Of a DNA stretch of 64,000 bases, positions 8,841-17,598 are shown in pieces (position 1 is the stretch's first letter; each line of letters begins with the position of its first letter). The stretch comes from Streptomyces bungoensis (GTDB lineage Bacteria; Actinomycetota; Actinomycetes; Streptomycetales; Streptomycetaceae): assembly GCF_001514215.1 (NCBI RefSeq), contig NZ_KQ948853.1, forward strand, positions 1 to 64,000, read 5' to 3'. The position numbers and the translations under genes are program-made. The notes below the pieces were generated by a model. It was given only the letters and a program-made list of their open reading frames with translations. It did no database searches and had not been told where the DNA came from.

Positions 8841-9767
8841 ATGGCTGAGACGACCGGCGCGCCCGGCGCGCGCAAGTGGAACGCGACCCACCTCCCCGAC
8901 CTGACCGGCCGTACGGCCGTGGTCACCGGCGCCAACAGCGGCCTCGGCCGCGTGACCGCCGAGGCGCTGGCCCGGGCCGGGGCGCACGTGGTGTTCGCCG
9001 TACGGGACCCCGGACGCGGCGAGGCCGCCGCGGCGCGGGCGGGCGGGAGCACGGAGGTGCGCCGGCTGGACCTGGCGGACCTGGACTCCGTACGGGAGTT
9101 CGCCGACGCATGGGACCGCCCGCTGGACCTGCTGATCAACAACGCGGGCGTGATGATGCTGCCCGAGCAGCGCACCCGGCAGGGCTTCGAGATGCAGTTC
9201 GGCACGAACCACCTCGGGCACTTCGCGCTGACGAACCTGCTGCTGCCGCACGTCACGGACCGCGTGGTGACGGTGTCCTCCGGCCTGCACCGCGGGGGTG
9301 ACGGAGTGATCCACTTCGAGGACGTGAACCTCCGCGGGCGCTACTCGCCGAGCCGCGCCTACGCCCAGTCGAAGCTGGCCAACCTGCTGTTCACGCTGGA
9401 ACTCCAGCGCCGCCTGGCCGAGGCCGGCTCCCCCGTCCGGGCCCTGGCGGCCCACCCCGGCTACGCCGCGACCAACCTGCAGAGCCACGCCGCGAACCCG
9501 CTCGTCCGGGCGGTCATGGCCGTCGGCAACCGGCTCTTCGCCCAGGACGACCGGGCAGGCGCCCTGCCGACGCTGTACGCGGCCAGCCAGGACCTGCCGG
9601 GTGCGGCGTACGTCGGCCCCGACGGGCTGGGGGAGATGCGCGGCGCGCCGGCCCTGGTCGGCCGCAGCAGGGCGGCGAGCGACCCGGAGGCGGCGCGCAG
9701 GCTGTGGACGCTGTCCGAGGAGCTGACGGGGGTGAGCTGGGGACTCGCCCGGGTCAGCCGACCTTGA
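8841..9767 (+). CDS. Short-chain dehydrogenase/reductase
   Basis: This 308-residue NAD(P)-dependent oxidoreductase has the Rossmann motif T-G-A-N-S-G-L-G near residue 33, N-N-A-G-V near 110 and the catalytic Y-A-Q-S-K at about 174-178. Length and motifs suit the retinol-dehydrogenase/WW-oxidoreductase-like branch of classical SDRs. Its promoter overlaps operator-like repeats shared with the divergent TetR gene, so expression is probably ligand-induced. The 3' end overlaps the convergent cupredoxin gene by 14 bases. The substrate cannot be deduced. Confidence 0.93.
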   Translation: MAETTGAPGARKWNATHLPDLTGRTAVVTGANSGLGRVTAEALARAGAHVVFAVRDPGRGEAAAARAGGSTEVRRLDLADLDSVREFADAWDRPLDLLINNAGVMMLPEQRTRQGFEMQFGTNHLGHFALTNLLLPHVTDRVVTVSSGLHRGGDGVIHFEDVNLRGRYSPSRAYAQSKLANLLFTLELQRRLAEAGSPVRALAAHPGYAATNLQSHAANPLVRAVMAVGNRLFAQDDRAGALPTLYAASQDLPGAAYVGPDGLGEMRGAPALVGRSRAASDPEAARRLWTLSEELTGVSWGLARVSRP

Positions 9768-10212
9768 CGTGCTGGTCCATCCCGAGTTGTTCGTGGCCGT
9801 CGACGGGGCAGTACACGTCGTAGGTGCCCTTCTCGAGGGTCACCGTCAGCGTGTCCTGGCCGCCGCTCGCGATGTTCTTCGTCCCGGCGTCCGCCACGCC
9901 GGGACCGTCGATGGACAGGGCGTGCGTGATCTTGCCGTGGTCGGCGGAGACGAAGGTGCAGGTGCCCGGAGGGAGAGACGTCCGGGACAGTTTCAGTGCG
10001 TAATCGGTCTCGGTGACCGTCACCCGGGTCCCCGACCCGGCCGCAGGCACGCCGGCGCTCGTCGAGCCGTTCCCCTGACCGCCTCCGCCGCCTCCGCCGC
10101 CTCCGCCGCCTCCGCCGCCTCCGCCGCCGCAGGCGGCGAGGACGAGAGCGGCGGTGAGGGCCCCTGCCGTCACGCCGAGTGCCGGACGAGTCGTATGTGC
10201 CGGGAGTTTCAT
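9754..10212 (-). CDS. Cupredoxin-domain lipoprotein with polyglycine linker
   Basis: The 152-residue protein has a lipoprotein signal (L-V-L-A-A-C, Cys near residue 28) followed at once by a run of about 17 glycines and then a plastocyanin-like domain. Type 1 copper ligands are visible: a His in I-T-H-A-L-S and the C-x4-H-x4-M set in [11 protein letters not shown] near the C-terminus. It is likely an extracytoplasmic electron-transfer or copper protein anchored to the membrane. The ATG at 10212 follows an exceptionally strong Shine-Dalgarno (AAGGGGGTGATCC). The glycine run is encoded by a 9-bp tandem repeat. Confidence 0.88.
   Translation of the reverse strand: MKLPAHTTRPALGVTAGALTAALVLAACGGGGGGGGGGGGGGGGGQGNGSTSAGVPAAGSGTRVTVTETDYALKLSRTSLPPGTCTFVSADHGKITHALSIDGPGVADAGTKNIASGGQDTLTVTLEKGTYDVYCPVDGHEQLGMDQHVKVG
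10082..10129. repeat. 9-bp tandem repeat encoding polyglycine
   Basis: Five perfect copies of CCTCCGCCG run from 10082 to 10126, followed by a partial unit. On the coding strand they specify glycine codons of the lipoprotein linker. Each unit gain or loss would change the linker by three residues without altering the frame. Confidence 0.9.
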
Positions 10213-10552
10213 GCGGATCACCCCCTTCCGGGTGAGGGGCCGTCTGTGGGTTGATACGGCAGAACCACCGAAAAGTTCACCTGCCGGGGCGGCTGCGGAG
10301 CGTTCAGCCGGACAGCCCACCACGACCGTACGAGCACGGAAAGTGCTGGTGGAGGGCGGGGCTCGGGCCGGAGCAGCGCTGCGGGAGCGGCGGGCGGGTC
10401 TGCGCGGCGCCCCGGAGCGGAGGCGGAGGGGCGTGCGGCCCCGTACGGTGGACGCGATACCGAGCGGGCCGCTCGGGCCTTTGGTAAATCACAAAGAAAT
10501 CTCAGCCAAGTCGGGAGCCGTTTCTCACCTTCGTGCGGGAAAGTGAGGCCTG
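10213..10552. other. Divergent intergenic region, cupredoxin and protease promoters
   Basis: These 340 bases separate the divergent cupredoxin and serine protease genes and hold no convincing gene. Near the left end, TCACCC (10218-10223) and GGGTGA (10230-10235) form a six-base-pair hairpin that would include the Shine-Dalgarno of the cupredoxin mRNA. An A/T-rich patch at about 10481-10505 precedes the protease gene and is its most likely promoter region. Confidence 0.5.
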
Positions 10553-11317
10553 ATGCGGAACTCACGCCTCTGGATGACCTCGCGTCCCGCCCTGCTCAGT
10601 GCCGTGGTCACGCTCGCGCTGACCTCGGCCTCGGTCGCCGCGGCCGACGACGCGCCGGGGCCCTTCGCGGTCACGGCCGTGGCCGGTGCGACGGCGCAGT
10701 CCCTGCGGGTGGGGGCCCTGTTCAGTGCCGACCGGGCCGACGGGCTGGCCGGCGGGCACTTCTGCACCGCCTCGGTCGTCCACAGTCCGCGGCGCGACCT
10801 CATCGTCACCGCCGCGCACTGCGTGGACGGCGACGGCGACCTCGTCTTCGCCCCGGGGTACCGGGACGGACGGGCCCCGTACGGGGTGTGGAAGGTGGAC
10901 AGGCGGTACCTGCCGGACGGGTGGGCCAAGGGGCAGGACGAGGACAGCGACATCGCCTTCGCGTCCGTCGGCGAGCTGGACGGCAAGCGGATCGAGGACG
11001 TGGTCGGCGGCAACCGGTTCGTGGCCGGGGTGGCCACCGGCGCCACCGCCGTGACCGTCGTCGGCTACCCGGCCTCCCGCGAGGTGCCCATCAGCTGCAC
11101 CAACAGGCCGAGGCCGCACAGCCGCACGCAACAGCGCATCCACTGCCCCGAGTTCACCGGCGGCACCAGCGGCAGCCCCTGGATCAACGGCGACCGGCAG
11201 GTCGTCGGCGTCCTCGGCGGCCACGAGAGGGGCGGCTCCACGCCCGACGTCTCCTACAGCGTGGTGCTGGGGGCCGAGGCGGCCGAGCTGTACCGTGACG
11301 CGGCCGGCGGTCCCTGA
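10553..11317 (+). CDS. Secreted trypsin-like serine protease
   Basis: The 254-residue protein has a Sec-type signal peptide (about residues 1-31) and a chymotrypsin-fold domain. The catalytic triad is visible: His in V-T-A-A-H-C, Asp in D-S-D-I-A-F and Ser in G-G-T-S-G-S-P-W. It is therefore probably an exported endopeptidase, acting outside the cell or in the wall. The ATG follows a GTGAGG ribosome-binding site. Cysteines around the active His and in I-S-C-T-N and I-H-C-P suggest two disulfides. Confidence 0.92.
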   Translation: MRNSRLWMTSRPALLSAVVTLALTSASVAAADDAPGPFAVTAVAGATAQSLRVGALFSADRADGLAGGHFCTASVVHSPRRDLIVTAAHCVDGDGDLVFAPGYRDGRAPYGVWKVDRRYLPDGWAKGQDEDSDIAFASVGELDGKRIEDVVGGNRFVAGVATGATAVTVVGYPASREVPISCTNRPRPHSRTQQRIHCPEFTGGTSGSPWINGDRQVVGVLGGHERGGSTPDVSYSVVLGAEAAELYRDAAGGP

Positions 11318-11463
11318 GACGGGCCCGCTCCCCGCGTCCCCCCGCGGGTCACCGCCCTCCGCTCCCCGGCCATCCGTGTCATCTGCGACGGCTTGCCTGT
11401 GAAATGACGCCACTTCAGCCCGATGGGGACTAGAACCCGGCTCTCATGGGGGAGAGTTGGAGC

Positions 11464-12465
11464 GTGCGGAAGGTATGGGTGATCGGTGGGGCGGCCGTCG
11501 GGCTCGGTATGGGCTTCGTCATGCTGCTCGTCGTCGGGGTGTACATCGTCGCCGGGAACCTGGTCAACGGCGTGACCTCGGGCGGCCGGGGACTGGCGAA
11601 GGGCGCCGTGCCCGCCGCCTACAAGCAGCTCGTGCAGCAGTGGGGGAACCTGTGCCCCGCGCTCAGCCCGGCTCTGCTCGCCGCCCAGCTGTACCAGGAG
11701 AGCGGCTGGAACCCGACGGTCGTCAGCCCCGCGGACGCCCGCGGCATCGCGCAGTTCATCCCGAGCACCTGGGCGACCCACGGGATCGACGGCAACGGCG
11801 ACGGCAAGCGCGACATCTGGGACCCGAACGACGCGATCCCGTCGGCCGCGTCGTACGACTGCGAGCTCGCCAAGTACGTCAAGGACGTCCCCGGCAACGT
11901 CTCCGACAACATGCTCGCCGCCTACAACGCCGGGGCCTACCGGGTCATCAGGTCCCGTGGCGTGCCCGCCATCAGCGAGACGCGGAACTACGTCAAGCGG
12001 ATCCGCAGCCTGGAGCAGAGCTTCGCCGCCCCGGTCACCCGGATCGACCCCAGCCGGCAGGCCGCCGGCGCCATCGCGTTCGCCCAGAGCAAGCTCGGCA
12101 CGCCCTATCTGTGGGGCGGCGACGGCACCCCCGACCAGGGCGGTCGCTTCGACTGCTCGGGTCTGACCAAGGCCGCATTCGAAACCGTCGGGATCTCCCT
12201 GCCTCGGGTGGCCAACGACCAGTACAACGCCGGCCCGCACCCCTCCCGGGACCAGTTGCTCCCGGGTGACCTGGTGTTCTTCTCCGACGACCTGACCGAC
12301 TCCCGGGCCATCCGGCACGTGGGCATCTACGTGGGCGGCGGCTACATGATCGACGCGCCGCGCACGGGGGCCGTCATCCGGTTCGACCCCGTCGACACCC
12401 CCGACTACTTCGGTGCCACCCGGGTGACCGAGGATGGCGCAAAAGCGCTCCCCACGAACGTGTGA
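11464..12465 (+). CDS. Bifunctional lytic transglycosylase / NlpC-P60 peptidase
   Basis: This membrane-anchored wall hydrolase (333 residues from the GTG at 11464) has one N-terminal membrane helix, a transglycosylase SLT-like domain with the acidic active site in Y-Q-E-S-G-W and an A-A-Y-N-A-G motif, then an NlpC/P60 domain. The catalytic Cys lies in F-D-C-S-G-L and a His in I-R-H-V-G-I-Y. Such enzymes open peptidoglycan for secretion or conjugation machines, fitting the nearby type IV cluster. I prefer the GTG because GGGGGAG lies eight bases upstream; the in-frame ATG at 11446 is the alternative. Confidence 0.92.
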   Translation: MRKVWVIGGAAVGLGMGFVMLLVVGVYIVAGNLVNGVTSGGRGLAKGAVPAAYKQLVQQWGNLCPALSPALLAAQLYQESGWNPTVVSPADARGIAQFIPSTWATHGIDGNGDGKRDIWDPNDAIPSAASYDCELAKYVKDVPGNVSDNMLAAYNAGAYRVIRSRGVPAISETRNYVKRIRSLEQSFAAPVTRIDPSRQAAGAIAFAQSKLGTPYLWGGDGTPDQGGRFDCSGLTKAAFETVGISLPRVANDQYNAGPHPSRDQLLPGDLVFFSDDLTDSRAIRHVGIYVGGGYMIDAPRTGAVIRFDPVDTPDYFGATRVTEDGAKALPTNV

Positions 12466-12592
12466 GCGGAGCGTGAACCCACCCCCTGAGCTGCGGAGAC
12501 GAGTCTCTCTTCGATAACGTCTGCGTGATCATTCGGTGGAGAGTGGAACGTATCAATGGGGGCTGTGCGTTCCTGTTGACGTAGCCGAGCGG

Positions 12593-12618
12593 ACGTCAGT
12601 GCGGCAGTACGTCAGTGC
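12593..12618. repeat. Direct repeats upstream of the PAP2 gene
   Basis: ACGTCAGTGC occurs at 12593-12602 and again at 12609-12618, a 16-bp period, within the 237-base leader before the PAP2 gene. The spacing is about 1.5 helical turns. It could be a regulator site, but nothing else supports that. Confidence 0.45.
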
Positions 12619-12702
12619 AGCGGAAGCGGATCTACGCACCACGGGGGGCAGGAGCGGCGCACACGAGTGCGTCCGGGAAGACGACGAAGGGGCCGCAGCA
12701 CC

Positions 12703-13407
12703 ATGGCTGTACTCGCCGAATCCGGTTCGAACCCCGACGTCGAACTGCTCTACGACATCAACGGCCTGGCCAAGGACGCACCGCACTGGTTCGACCGGGG
12801 CATGGAGTTCGTGGGCGAGTACGGGCTGCTGCTGGCCATGGTCCTGCTGGTGCTGGGGTGTTGGTGGTCCGTGCGGCGCCGGGGCGGTGAGGGGGCGGCG
12901 TCCTCCGTGGCCGCGCTGGTGTGGGCGCCGCTCGCGGCCGGGCTCGCGGTCCTGGTGAACGTGCCGATCCGGGGCTTCGTGGAACGGCCCCGGCCCTTCG
13001 TCGACCACCAGGGACTGGACGTACTCGTCTCCGGCAAGACCGACTTCTCCTTCGTCAGCGACCACGCGACCCTCACGATGGCCCTGGGCGTCGGGCTGTT
13101 CGTCGCCCACCGCCGCTTCGGCCTGGCCGGCATCGCCCTGGCGCTGCTGGAGGGCTTCTGCCGGGTCTACATGGGCGTGCACTACCCGACCGACGTGGTG
13201 GGCGGGTTCGCGCTCGGCACGGCGGTGGTGCTGCTCCTGTCGCCGCCCGCCACGGCTCTGCTCACGCCGCTGATGAAGGCCGTGGAGCGCTCGCCGAGGG
13301 CCGGTTGGATCGTGCGCCGCCGCACGGAGTCCGACGGGCGGAAGGACGCGTTGCTGCGCAGCGCCCGCAAGCCCGTGGAGTCCGAGGAGCGGGACCTGGC
13401 CGCGTAG
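12703..13407 (+). CDS. PAP2 superfamily membrane phosphatase
   Basis: The 234-residue integral membrane protein carries the three PAP2 motifs: a basic R-G-F-V-E-R-P-R-P element near residue 87, S-D-H near 113 and C-R-V-Y-M-G-V-H-Y-P-T-D near 151-162, whose Arg and His are catalytic. It should dephosphorylate a lipid phosphate such as phosphatidate or undecaprenyl pyrophosphate at the outer membrane face. About five hydrophobic helices are visible. The ATG at 12703 was preferred over an upstream in-frame GTG at 12667, which would add an Arg-rich segment. Confidence 0.9.
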   Translation: MAVLAESGSNPDVELLYDINGLAKDAPHWFDRGMEFVGEYGLLLAMVLLVLGCWWSVRRRGGEGAASSVAALVWAPLAAGLAVLVNVPIRGFVERPRPFVDHQGLDVLVSGKTDFSFVSDHATLTMALGVGLFVAHRRFGLAGIALALLEGFCRVYMGVHYPTDVVGGFALGTAVVLLLSPPATALLTPLMKAVERSPRAGWIVRRRTESDGRKDALLRSARKPVESEERDLAA

Positions 13408-13436
13408 TCCGCGGCCCGGCCCGGCGCCCGCGGGCC

Positions 13437-15008
13437 CTACAGCCCCTGCTGGTAGGAGAAGAACCGCTGCGGGTCGTACTGCTTCTTCACCTTGCCCAGG
13501 CGCGTCGCCGCGTCCCCGTAGTAGGCCCGGCGCCAGTCGGTGAGGGTCGGGTCGGTGTAGTTCTGGTACGCCGCGCCGGAGGCGTACGGCCTGAGGGCGT
13601 CGTGGGCCGAGGTCAGCCAGGACTGGGCCGTGGTGCCGGAGCCGCCCGTGCCCCAGGAGGCGATGTACTGCGCCAGCATGCGGGAGCGGCGGTGGACGAA
13701 GGCCGTCGCCGTGGGGGAGACGCGGTTGACCGCGCCGCCGAGCGCCGTGAACGCGATGCTGCCCGCGCCGCCCCGGACGGAGCCGATCTGCCGCAGCAGC
13801 GTCCGGACGCCCGCCGGGGACAGGGAGCGGTCGAAGAAGTCGGAGCGGGCCGCGTACGTCTCGCGGCGCAGCGCGCCGTGCGGGTCGCGGCCCGGGGTGG
13901 AGCCCGGCAGGTGGCACTCGGCGTCGTCGGCGAAGGAGGAGCAGCCGGCGTAGATCTCCATGGCCTCCTCGTAGCCCCGGCGGCGCAGGGAGACGTACCG
14001 GGCGTCGGCGCCCGCGCGGTGGGCCAGGCGGTCCACAGCGTTCTGCAGTTCGCCGTAGGTGCCCAGGGAGAAGCAGGAGACGGAGACCGACGGGGTGCCG
14101 CCCGGGGTGCCCGACAGGTGCAGGGACGACCAGATCTCGTCGGGCTGGGTGGGGCCCCACTCCTGCCAGGCCTGGAACACCGCGGCCGCCTTGGCCCACG
14201 GCCAGGACAGGTACGCGGTCACCGCCTGCGGGGCCGGGTGCGTGGTGAAGTGCAGCTCGGTGACGACGCCGAAGTTGCCGTTGCCGGCGCCGCGCAGCGC
14301 CCAGAAGAGGTCGGCGTGGTCGCGGGCGTCGGCGGTGACCTGGGTGCCGTCGGCGGTGACGATCGTCGCCCGGGTGAGGCTGTCGCAGGTCAGGCCGTAG
14401 GCGCGGGAGGCGACGCCGTGGCCGCCGCCGAGGACCAGGCCGGAGACGCCGACGGTGGGGCAGGAGCCGGCGGGTATGGTCACGCCCTTGGCGGCCAGCC
14501 CCCGGTAGACGTCGATCAGCTTGGAGCCGGCGCCGACCACCGCCTGCCCGCCGCTCACCCGGATGCGGTTCAGCCGGGAGACGTCCAGGATCAGCCGGCC
14601 GTTGCCGGAGGAGTAACCGGCGTAGGAGTGGCCGCCGTTGCGTATCGCCACGCGCAGGCCGTGGGCGTGGGCGTACGCCAGGGTCGTGCGGATGTCGCCG
14701 ACGTGGGCGACGTAGGCGACGGCGGCCGGTTTCAGCCCGTCGAAGCGGGTGTTGTAGAGCTGGTGGGCCGTCTTCCAGGTGGCGTCGCCGGGGCGCACCA
14801 GGGGGCCGTCCAGGTCCCGGGCGAGGGCCGCCCAGTTCGCGGCGGCGACCTGACCGGTGGTCTTCAGCGGAGTACCGGAAAGTCCCGTACCGTGGGCCGA
14901 GAGGGAGTGTGAGGAGCCGGCGGACGCGCCGGAGCCGGAGTCGCACCCGGCCAGCGCAGTGGTCGCCAGTGCGGCCGCGCCGCCCGAGATGAACGCACGC
15001 CGTTGCAT
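13437..15008 (-). CDS. BBE-type FAD-linked oxidoreductase, Tat lipoprotein
   Basis: This 523-residue flavoenzyme belongs to the berberine-bridge/hexose-oxidase family. The FAD-binding region shows R-N-G-G-H-S-Y and Y-G-L-T-C-D-S-L, supplying the His and Cys used for bicovalent FAD attachment, and a BBE domain closes the C-terminus (Y-Q-N-Y-T-D-P). The N-terminus has twin arginines (Q-R-R-A-F-I) and a lipobox (L-A-G-C), so it is probably exported folded by Tat and lipid-anchored. The start at 15008 follows AAAGGCGG. It lies divergent from pstS across a region with a PHO box. The substrate is unknown, possibly a sugar or alcohol. Confidence 0.9.
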   Translation of the reverse strand: MQRRAFISGGAAALATTALAGCDSGSGASAGSSHSLSAHGTGLSGTPLKTTGQVAAANWAALARDLDGPLVRPGDATWKTAHQLYNTRFDGLKPAAVAYVAHVGDIRTTLAYAHAHGLRVAIRNGGHSYAGYSSGNGRLILDVSRLNRIRVSGGQAVVGAGSKLIDVYRGLAAKGVTIPAGSCPTVGVSGLVLGGGHGVASRAYGLTCDSLTRATIVTADGTQVTADARDHADLFWALRGAGNGNFGVVTELHFTTHPAPQAVTAYLSWPWAKAAAVFQAWQEWGPTQPDEIWSSLHLSGTPGGTPSVSVSCFSLGTYGELQNAVDRLAHRAGADARYVSLRRRGYEEAMEIYAGCSSFADDAECHLPGSTPGRDPHGALRRETYAARSDFFDRSLSPAGVRTLLRQIGSVRGGAGSIAFTALGGAVNRVSPTATAFVHRRSRMLAQYIASWGTGGSGTTAQSWLTSAHDALRPYASGAAYQNYTDPTLTDWRRAYYGDAATRLGKVKKQYDPQRFFSYQQGL

Positions 15009-15177
15009 GTGTCCGCCGCCTTTCCCGCAGTCTCCTGGAACGAGACGACGGCATGCACGCGAGGGTTCCACGGACGGGCGCGCGAATATCGAAGCCGTGT
15101 TCGCGCAACCCGGCCGTCGGTACCTTCACGTGCCCTCCCCGTGAGCATTCCGTGACCTCACCGAGACGACGGCAGGG

Positions 15178-15221
15178 GTTCACCCCTCGTTCACTTCCGG
15201 CCATCGGCGGCTTCACCTGTT
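15178..15221 (+). promoter_or_regulatory. PHO box upstream of pstS
   Basis: Four consecutive 11-bp direct-repeat units are visible: GTTCACCCCTC, GTTCACTTCCG, a degenerate third unit, and CTTCACCTGTT. This is the layout bound by phosphorylated PhoP in Streptomyces. A TAATTT -10-like box follows at 15227-15232, so the last unit occupies the -35 region. The remainder of the 324-base gap between the divergent flavoprotein and pstS genes shows no gene. Confidence 0.88.
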
Positions 15222-15332
15222 CTGCCTAATTTCGGCCGTGCACGGTGCGAAGTGCGGCCTTACGACGCGCTCCCGCACTCACTTACCTCGCACGCCGCCG
15301 ACAGCGGCGGCTCCTGGAAGGAACTTCCGAAA

Positions 15333-16466
15333 GTGATGCTTCAGCGCAAGAACCGGCTGCGGGCCCTTTCCCTCGGTGCTGTCGCCGTGACCGGCGCCCT
15401 GGCCCTGACGGCGTGCGGCTCCGACGACAACGGCGGCTCTTCCAAGGCGTCGGGCAACCCGTCCTCGGCGACCAACGCCTCCTCGATCAAGTGCGACGGC
15501 GCCAAGGGGCAGCTGCTGTCGGACGGCTCCTCTGCGCAGAAGAACGCGATCGACGCGTGGGTCAAGAGCTTCTCGCAGGCCTGCGGCGTGCAGATCAACT
15601 ACAAGGCCGGCGGCTCCGGCGCCGGTGTGACCGCGTTCACGCAGGGCCAGATCCCCTGGGCCGGCTCCGACTCCGCGCTGAAGCCCGAGGAAGTCGCCGC
15701 CTCCAAGAAGGTCTGCTCCGGCGGCCAGGGCATCGACCTGCCGATGGTCGGCGGCCCGATCGCCATCGGTTACAACGTGAACGGCGTGGACAACCTGGTC
15801 CTCGACGCCCCGACCCTCGCCAAGATCTTCGACGGCAAGATCACCAACTGGAACGACGCGGCGATCAAGAAGCTGAACCCGAAGGCGAAGCTCCCCGACC
15901 TGAAGATCCAGGCCTTCCACCGCTCGGACGACTCCGGCACCACGGACAACTTCACCAAGTACCTGATCGCCAGCACCCCGGACAACTGGAAGTACTCCGG
16001 CGGCAAGACCTGGCAGGCCAAGGGCGGCCAGTCCGCCGCGCAGTCCTCCGGTGTGGCCCAGCAGGTCAAGCAGACCAACGGCGCCATCGGCTACTTCGAG
16101 CTCTCCTACGTCGGCGACGGCGTCAAGGCCGTCAGCATCGACACCGGTGCCTCCCAGCCGGTCGCGCCCACCACCGACAGCGCCACCAAGGCCATCGCGG
16201 ACGCCAAGGTCGTCGGCACCGGCAAGGACCTGTCGCTCCAGCTGAACTACAAGACCAAGGCCGACGGCGCGTACCCGATCACCCTGGTCACCTACGAGAT
16301 CGTCTGTGACAAGGGCAACAAGGCCGACACCCTGCCCACCGTCAAGTCCTTCCTCAACTACATCGCGTCCGAGGACGGCCAGAAGACCCTCAGCGGCATC
16401 GACTACGCGCCGATGCCCGACGAGATCATCGGCAAGGTCCGCAGCACCATCGCCGGCCTGAGCTGA
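15333..16466 (+). CDS. pstS: Phosphate ABC transporter substrate-binding lipoprotein PstS
   Basis: The 377-residue lipoprotein captures inorganic phosphate outside the membrane for the PstCAB importer. The lipobox is L-A-L-T-A-C (Cys28). Phosphate-contacting segments typical of PstS are present: S-D-G-S-S-A-Q, G-S-G-A-G-V and S-D-D-S-G-T-T-D. I chose GTG at 15333 because AAGGAA lies nine bases upstream; the adjacent ATG at 15336 differs by one residue. It is preceded by a PHO box and followed by a strong hairpin before pstC. Confidence 0.96.
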   Translation: MMLQRKNRLRALSLGAVAVTGALALTACGSDDNGGSSKASGNPSSATNASSIKCDGAKGQLLSDGSSAQKNAIDAWVKSFSQACGVQINYKAGGSGAGVTAFTQGQIPWAGSDSALKPEEVAASKKVCSGGQGIDLPMVGGPIAIGYNVNGVDNLVLDAPTLAKIFDGKITNWNDAAIKKLNPKAKLPDLKIQAFHRSDDSGTTDNFTKYLIASTPDNWKYSGGKTWQAKGGQSAAQSSGVAQQVKQTNGAIGYFELSYVGDGVKAVSIDTGASQPVAPTTDSATKAIADAKVVGTGKDLSLQLNYKTKADGAYPITLVTYEIVCDKGNKADTLPTVKSFLNYIASEDGQKTLSGIDYAPMPDEIIGKVRSTIAGLS

Positions 16467-16478
16467 CCTGATCCGAGA

Positions 16479-16521
16479 GTGCGGCCCGGTTCCCACGGCC
16501 TCCCCGCGGGCCGGGCCGCAC
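16479..16521 (+). terminator. Hairpin between pstS and pstC
   Basis: GTGCGGCCCGG (16479-16489) and CCGGGCCGCAC (16511-16521) form a perfect 11-bp stem with a 21-base loop, 13 bases after the pstS stop. There is no U-tract, which is common in Streptomyces. It probably attenuates read-through so that PstS is made in excess over PstCAB, or protects the pstS 3' end. Confidence 0.7.
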
Positions 16522-16590
16522 CGTCCGGTGCACCGCCGCCACGAGCCGCGCACCCCAGCGGGTGAGCGGCTCCGCAGACCGGAGAACCCG

Positions 16591-17598
16591 ATGGACATAT
16601 CGACGCAGACAACCGACGCACCTCCCCCCACGCCCCAGCCGACGGTGACCGAACAGAAGCGCAACGCCCGCGGCGCGACCCGCCCCGGCGACCGCGTCTT
16701 CCTCGGCCTGTCCCGCGGCTCCGGCATCCTGCTGCTGGTGATCATGGCCGCGATCGCGGTCTTCCTCACCTACCGCGCCTCCCTCGCGATCAGCAAGGAC
16801 CACGGCAACTTCCTGACCACCTTCGAGTGGAACACCAACCTCAACCCGCCTGTCTTCGGCATCGCCGTGCTGGCCTTCGGCACGGTGGTCTCCTCGATCA
16901 TCGCCATGGCCCTGGCCGTGCCGGTCGCCGTGGCCATCGCGCTGTTCCTCACGCACTACGCCCCGCGCCGGCTGAGCGGACCCGTCGCGTACGTGGTCGA
17001 CCTGCTCGCCGCCGTGCCGTCCATCGTGTACGGCCTGTGGGGCGCGCTGGTCCTCGTACCGCACATGAACGGCCTCTTCGGCTGGCTCGACCACTACTTC
17101 GGCTGGACCGGCATCTTCGACTGGCAGGGCGGCGCACCGCGCTCGATGCTCACCGTCGGCATCCTGCTCGCGATCATGATCCTGCCGATCATCACCAACG
17201 TGACCCGCGAGGTCTTCCGCCAGGTCCCGCGCATGCACGAGGAAGCGGCTCTGGCCCTCGGCGCCACGCGCTGGGAGGTCGTCCGCATGTCCGTGCTGCC
17301 CTTCGGACGCTCCGGCGTGATCTCCGCGTCCATGCTCGGCCTCGGCCGCGCGCTCGGCGAGACGATGGCCGTCGCCACGGTCCTCTCGCCGACCTTCGAC
17401 ATCCAGGCCAGCCTGCTCGACCCGGGCGGCGGCACCTTCGCCCAGAACATCGCCAGCAAGTTCGGTGAGGCCACCGAGCAGGGCCGGGACGCGCTCATCG
17501 CCTCCGGCCTCGTCCTGTTCGTCATCACCCTGCTGGTCAACGGCGCGGCCCGCGCGATCATCGCCCGCCGCAAGGAGTACTCGGGGGCCAACGCATGA
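16591..17598 (+). CDS. pstC: Phosphate ABC transporter permease PstC
   Basis: This 335-residue inner-membrane permease forms half of the phosphate channel. It has a charged cytoplasmic N-terminus of about 45 residues, six hydrophobic helices and the permease coupling loop E-E-A-A-L-A-L-G-A-T near residues 215-224. The ATG at 16591 follows a GGAGA ribosome-binding site. It overlaps pstA by four bases (ATGA), so the two are translationally coupled. Confidence 0.95.
   Translation: MDISTQTTDAPPPTPQPTVTEQKRNARGATRPGDRVFLGLSRGSGILLLVIMAAIAVFLTYRASLAISKDHGNFLTTFEWNTNLNPPVFGIAVLAFGTVVSSIIAMALAVPVAVAIALFLTHYAPRRLSGPVAYVVDLLAAVPSIVYGLWGALVLVPHMNGLFGWLDHYFGWTGIFDWQGGAPRSMLTVGILLAIMILPIITNVTREVFRQVPRMHEEAALALGATRWEVVRMSVLPFGRSGVISASMLGLGRALGETMAVATVLSPTFDIQASLLDPGGGTFAQNIASKFGEATEQGRDALIASGLVLFVITLLVNGAARAIIARRKEYSGANA

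Noticed and set aside
11318..11463. A c-di-AMP (ydaO) riboswitch before the NlpC/P60 gene
   Set aside because: Such riboswitches precede wall hydrolase genes in Streptomyces, but the conserved core elements are not present in this short leader.
12553..15216. A very long minus-strand frame across the PAP2 and flavoprotein genes
   Set aside because: Its translation is Arg/Pro/Gly-rich and out of frame with both recognised proteins, typical of high-GC antisense shadows.
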